A stretch of 64,000 nucleotides of DNA from Collinsella sp. GTDB taxonomy: Bacteria > Actinomycetota > Coriobacteriia > Coriobacteriales > Coriobacteriaceae. Below are positions 63,601-64,000 of this stretch, in pieces; position 1 is the first letter of the stretch, and the number at the start of each line of letters is the position of its first letter. The translations under genes and the position numbers were made by a program. The notes under the pieces were generated by a model. It saw only the letters and a program-made list of their open reading frames with translations. It was not told where the DNA came from and made no database searches. The DNA is taken from the NCBI GenBank assembly GCA_018376905.1, contig JAHAAK010000008.1:1-64000 (forward strand), in the 5' to 3' direction.

Positions 63601-64000
63601 AAATGCCTCGGTCGCGATATCCTCAACGGCTATTCCGAGGTTTTTGGCAAAACCCTCGAGGAACGAGCCGCAGCCCGCAGAGCACGCCTCGTTGACGACG
63701 ATATCGGTCAGCACGCCGTGGTTGAGCCAGATGGCCTTCATATCCTGTCCGCCGATGTCGAGCACGAAGGTCGCATCGGGAACGCATGCGCACGCGGCGC
63801 GGGCGTGCGCGACCGTCTCGACCGTATGGTAGTCGGCGTGGAACGCGCGCGCGAAAAGCTCCTCGCCGTATCCCGTGGTGCCCACGGCATCGATCGCAAG
63901 CGTGACTCCCGCTGTCTCCCAGCGGTTCTTCAAGCTGACAAGACCCTGTTGGGCGACGTCGAGCGGTCTGCCGTTATTAGACGCGTAGAACGAATCGACA
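60634..64000 (-). CDS. 2-Hydroxyacyl-CoA dehydratase activase-related giant protein, 5' end outside window
   Basis: Open frame to the right edge; about 1122 residues seen. The first part is an ASKHA-type ATPase activase (DATFVLDIGGQDMKAIWLNH, EACSAGCGSFLEGFAKNLG, MNSSVVSEQRRGK). A cysteine-rich segment CRRCNNRCQRAVV follows with CPRGG. The remainder resembles the HgdB/DUF2229 dehydratase-like region (IVIGEALAALESGK, LVQMGSFGCGHD). Members couple ATP to electron transfer through 4Fe-4S clusters. It resembles the long fused activase proteins common in Coriobacteria and Clostridia. Physiological substrate unknown. Confidence 0.85.
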   Translation of the reverse strand, partial: VDSFYASNNGRPLDVAQQGLVSLKNRWETAGVTLAIDAVGTTGYGEELFARAFHADYHTVETVAHARAACACVPDATFVLDIGGQDMKAIWLNHGVLTDIVVNEACSAGCGSFLEGFAKNLGIAVEDIATEAFSSKAPAVLGSRCTVFMNSSVVSEQRRGKGPGDIMAGLCRSIIENVFTKVIRVSNLNRLGDKVVVQGGTFRNDAVLRAFEQYLGKPVTRAPHPGLMGAIGIALLAREECRKGDAGTSFIGLDAVERFEHREFGGVTCRRCNNRCQRAVVAFGDGSLYVTGNRCPRGGAISWDELVREVPAAEELRPQGACEAQAPGTGRDRTAAAPNLFVDREKLLFESYPTVPVSGGRDVTIGIPRVLEFWDTMPFWSTFFSTLGFKVRVSGRSTKAMYERGLAHVTSDTVCFPAKLVHGHIRNLVDAGVDRIFMPIITTVPTENTASTSEWMCAVVKGYPYVMRNSDNPEERFGVPFDTPLFHWYDEGDRNRQLKAWCKETFDIDADLVAKATEQADRAQETFENQLQLRGRQVLENVHEDGGYAVVIASRPYHNDPLVNHGLPKLFSERGIPVLTPDAVPGVCNVDLSNSRIDIVNNYHARMLSCAVIVASTPELELVQMGSFGCGHDAYLTDEIARMMGEMGSKVPMMIKLDESDVAGPMGIRVRSFIESVNRRRAEERAEGARVHAVHPLDDPYKVKYTKRDRHDKIALVPNTSHAFCRLMTAAMRNQGVRAEALDIGREDAIRLGKRYVHNDICFPAQIVIGEALAALESGKYDPHDVAVVTGKYIGDCRLTHYMPLLRRALDDAGYDYVPVLTNDDVDAHNAHPGFKLGLGPSIQIAYGLPMIDALEAMLRRIRPYELEKGAADAAFDRALDEVIEGMERSGLRGQATGFKRALAIMDAVPYDRSNPHPTVLIVGEYLLNFHLGANHEIERYLEDNGLEVIEARMTDVIRKTYFYKHAQSREFHVDLSLPEKAWYATADNLFELAHDRCDRLGAASPLYEPPTRMPELVRASDKILHHTFDAGEGVLIPAEILEHAKRGCRNFVILQPFGCLPNHVVGRGLIHALKEQYPTAQFLPLDYDPDVSFANVENRLQMLIMNAKAQGCGEAHGETA

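Overview
The window is GC-rich, densely coding chromosomal DNA from what looks like a Coriobacteriia (Actinomycetota) genome, most plausibly a Collinsella-type gut organism. The basis is the actinobacterial-style RpoB/RpoC, the ribosomal protein genes, the fused FeoA-FeoB, the LAxTG-type surface sorting signal, DisA, and the 2-hydroxyacyl-CoA dehydratase activase-like giant protein. This placement rests on recognition of protein families, not on any database search. No rRNA, CRISPR array, phage or transposase gene is visible.

Layout. 1-2442 (minus) holds fusA (3' end cut by the window edge), rpsG and rpsL, with a good promoter upstream. 2649-4734 holds a large composite palindrome and an ECF sigma/anti-sigma pair bounded by inverted copies of a 34-bp repeat. 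4761-12737 (minus) is rpoC and rpoB. 12738-17311 holds a three-unit palindrome array, a frameshifted surface-protein gene, galU, rplL and rplJ with an attenuator leader. 17528-17780 is a second composite palindrome that incorporates the rplJ promoter. 17819-39161 is an accessory and metabolic stretch: aminotransferase, deoxyinosine glycosylase, GH13 amylase, MFS exporter, FeoAB, esterase, EIIA-Glc, asnS, WYL regulator, a TrpXYZ-like ABC transporter, a 5'-nucleotidase-like surface protein, MscS, and a coupled ParB/BMP-domain protein plus phosphoesterase. 39289-43670 (minus) is the tRNA-tuf-rpmG-tRNA-secE-nusG-rplK-rplA cluster. The classical rplKAJL-rpoBC locus is therefore split here by more than 20 kb of unrelated genes. 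43671-44353 is a gene-free block of long hairpins. 44354-45991 has a tRNA-Thr and a single-gene HTH-HipA-like kinase behind a perfect 22-bp operator palindrome. 46019-51556 (minus) is a disA-ispD-ispF-cysS-rlmB-yacP housekeeping cluster. 51701-54388 holds a Mn riboswitch with mntP and a hipBA pair. 54516-64000 (minus) holds pepD, a RelB/PIN toxin-antitoxin pair, clpC, a TetR regulator, and the 3' part of a giant dehydratase activase-like gene.

The points most worth following up are these. (i) RpoC has an extra C-terminal region containing a helix-hairpin-helix domain that looks like the RNA polymerase alpha-subunit CTD. (ii) RpoB has a divergent, longer fork-loop-2 segment next to the rifampicin region. 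(iii) Two composite palindromes upstream of ribosomal protein promoters share a 51-bp hairpin core with full compensatory changes. (iv) Several other families of intergenic hairpins occur, including GGGACAG-containing terminators. (v) A self-contained HTH-HipA kinase gene has its own palindromic operator. Most very long open frames opposite rpoBC, clpC and the activase gene are codon-bias shadows.
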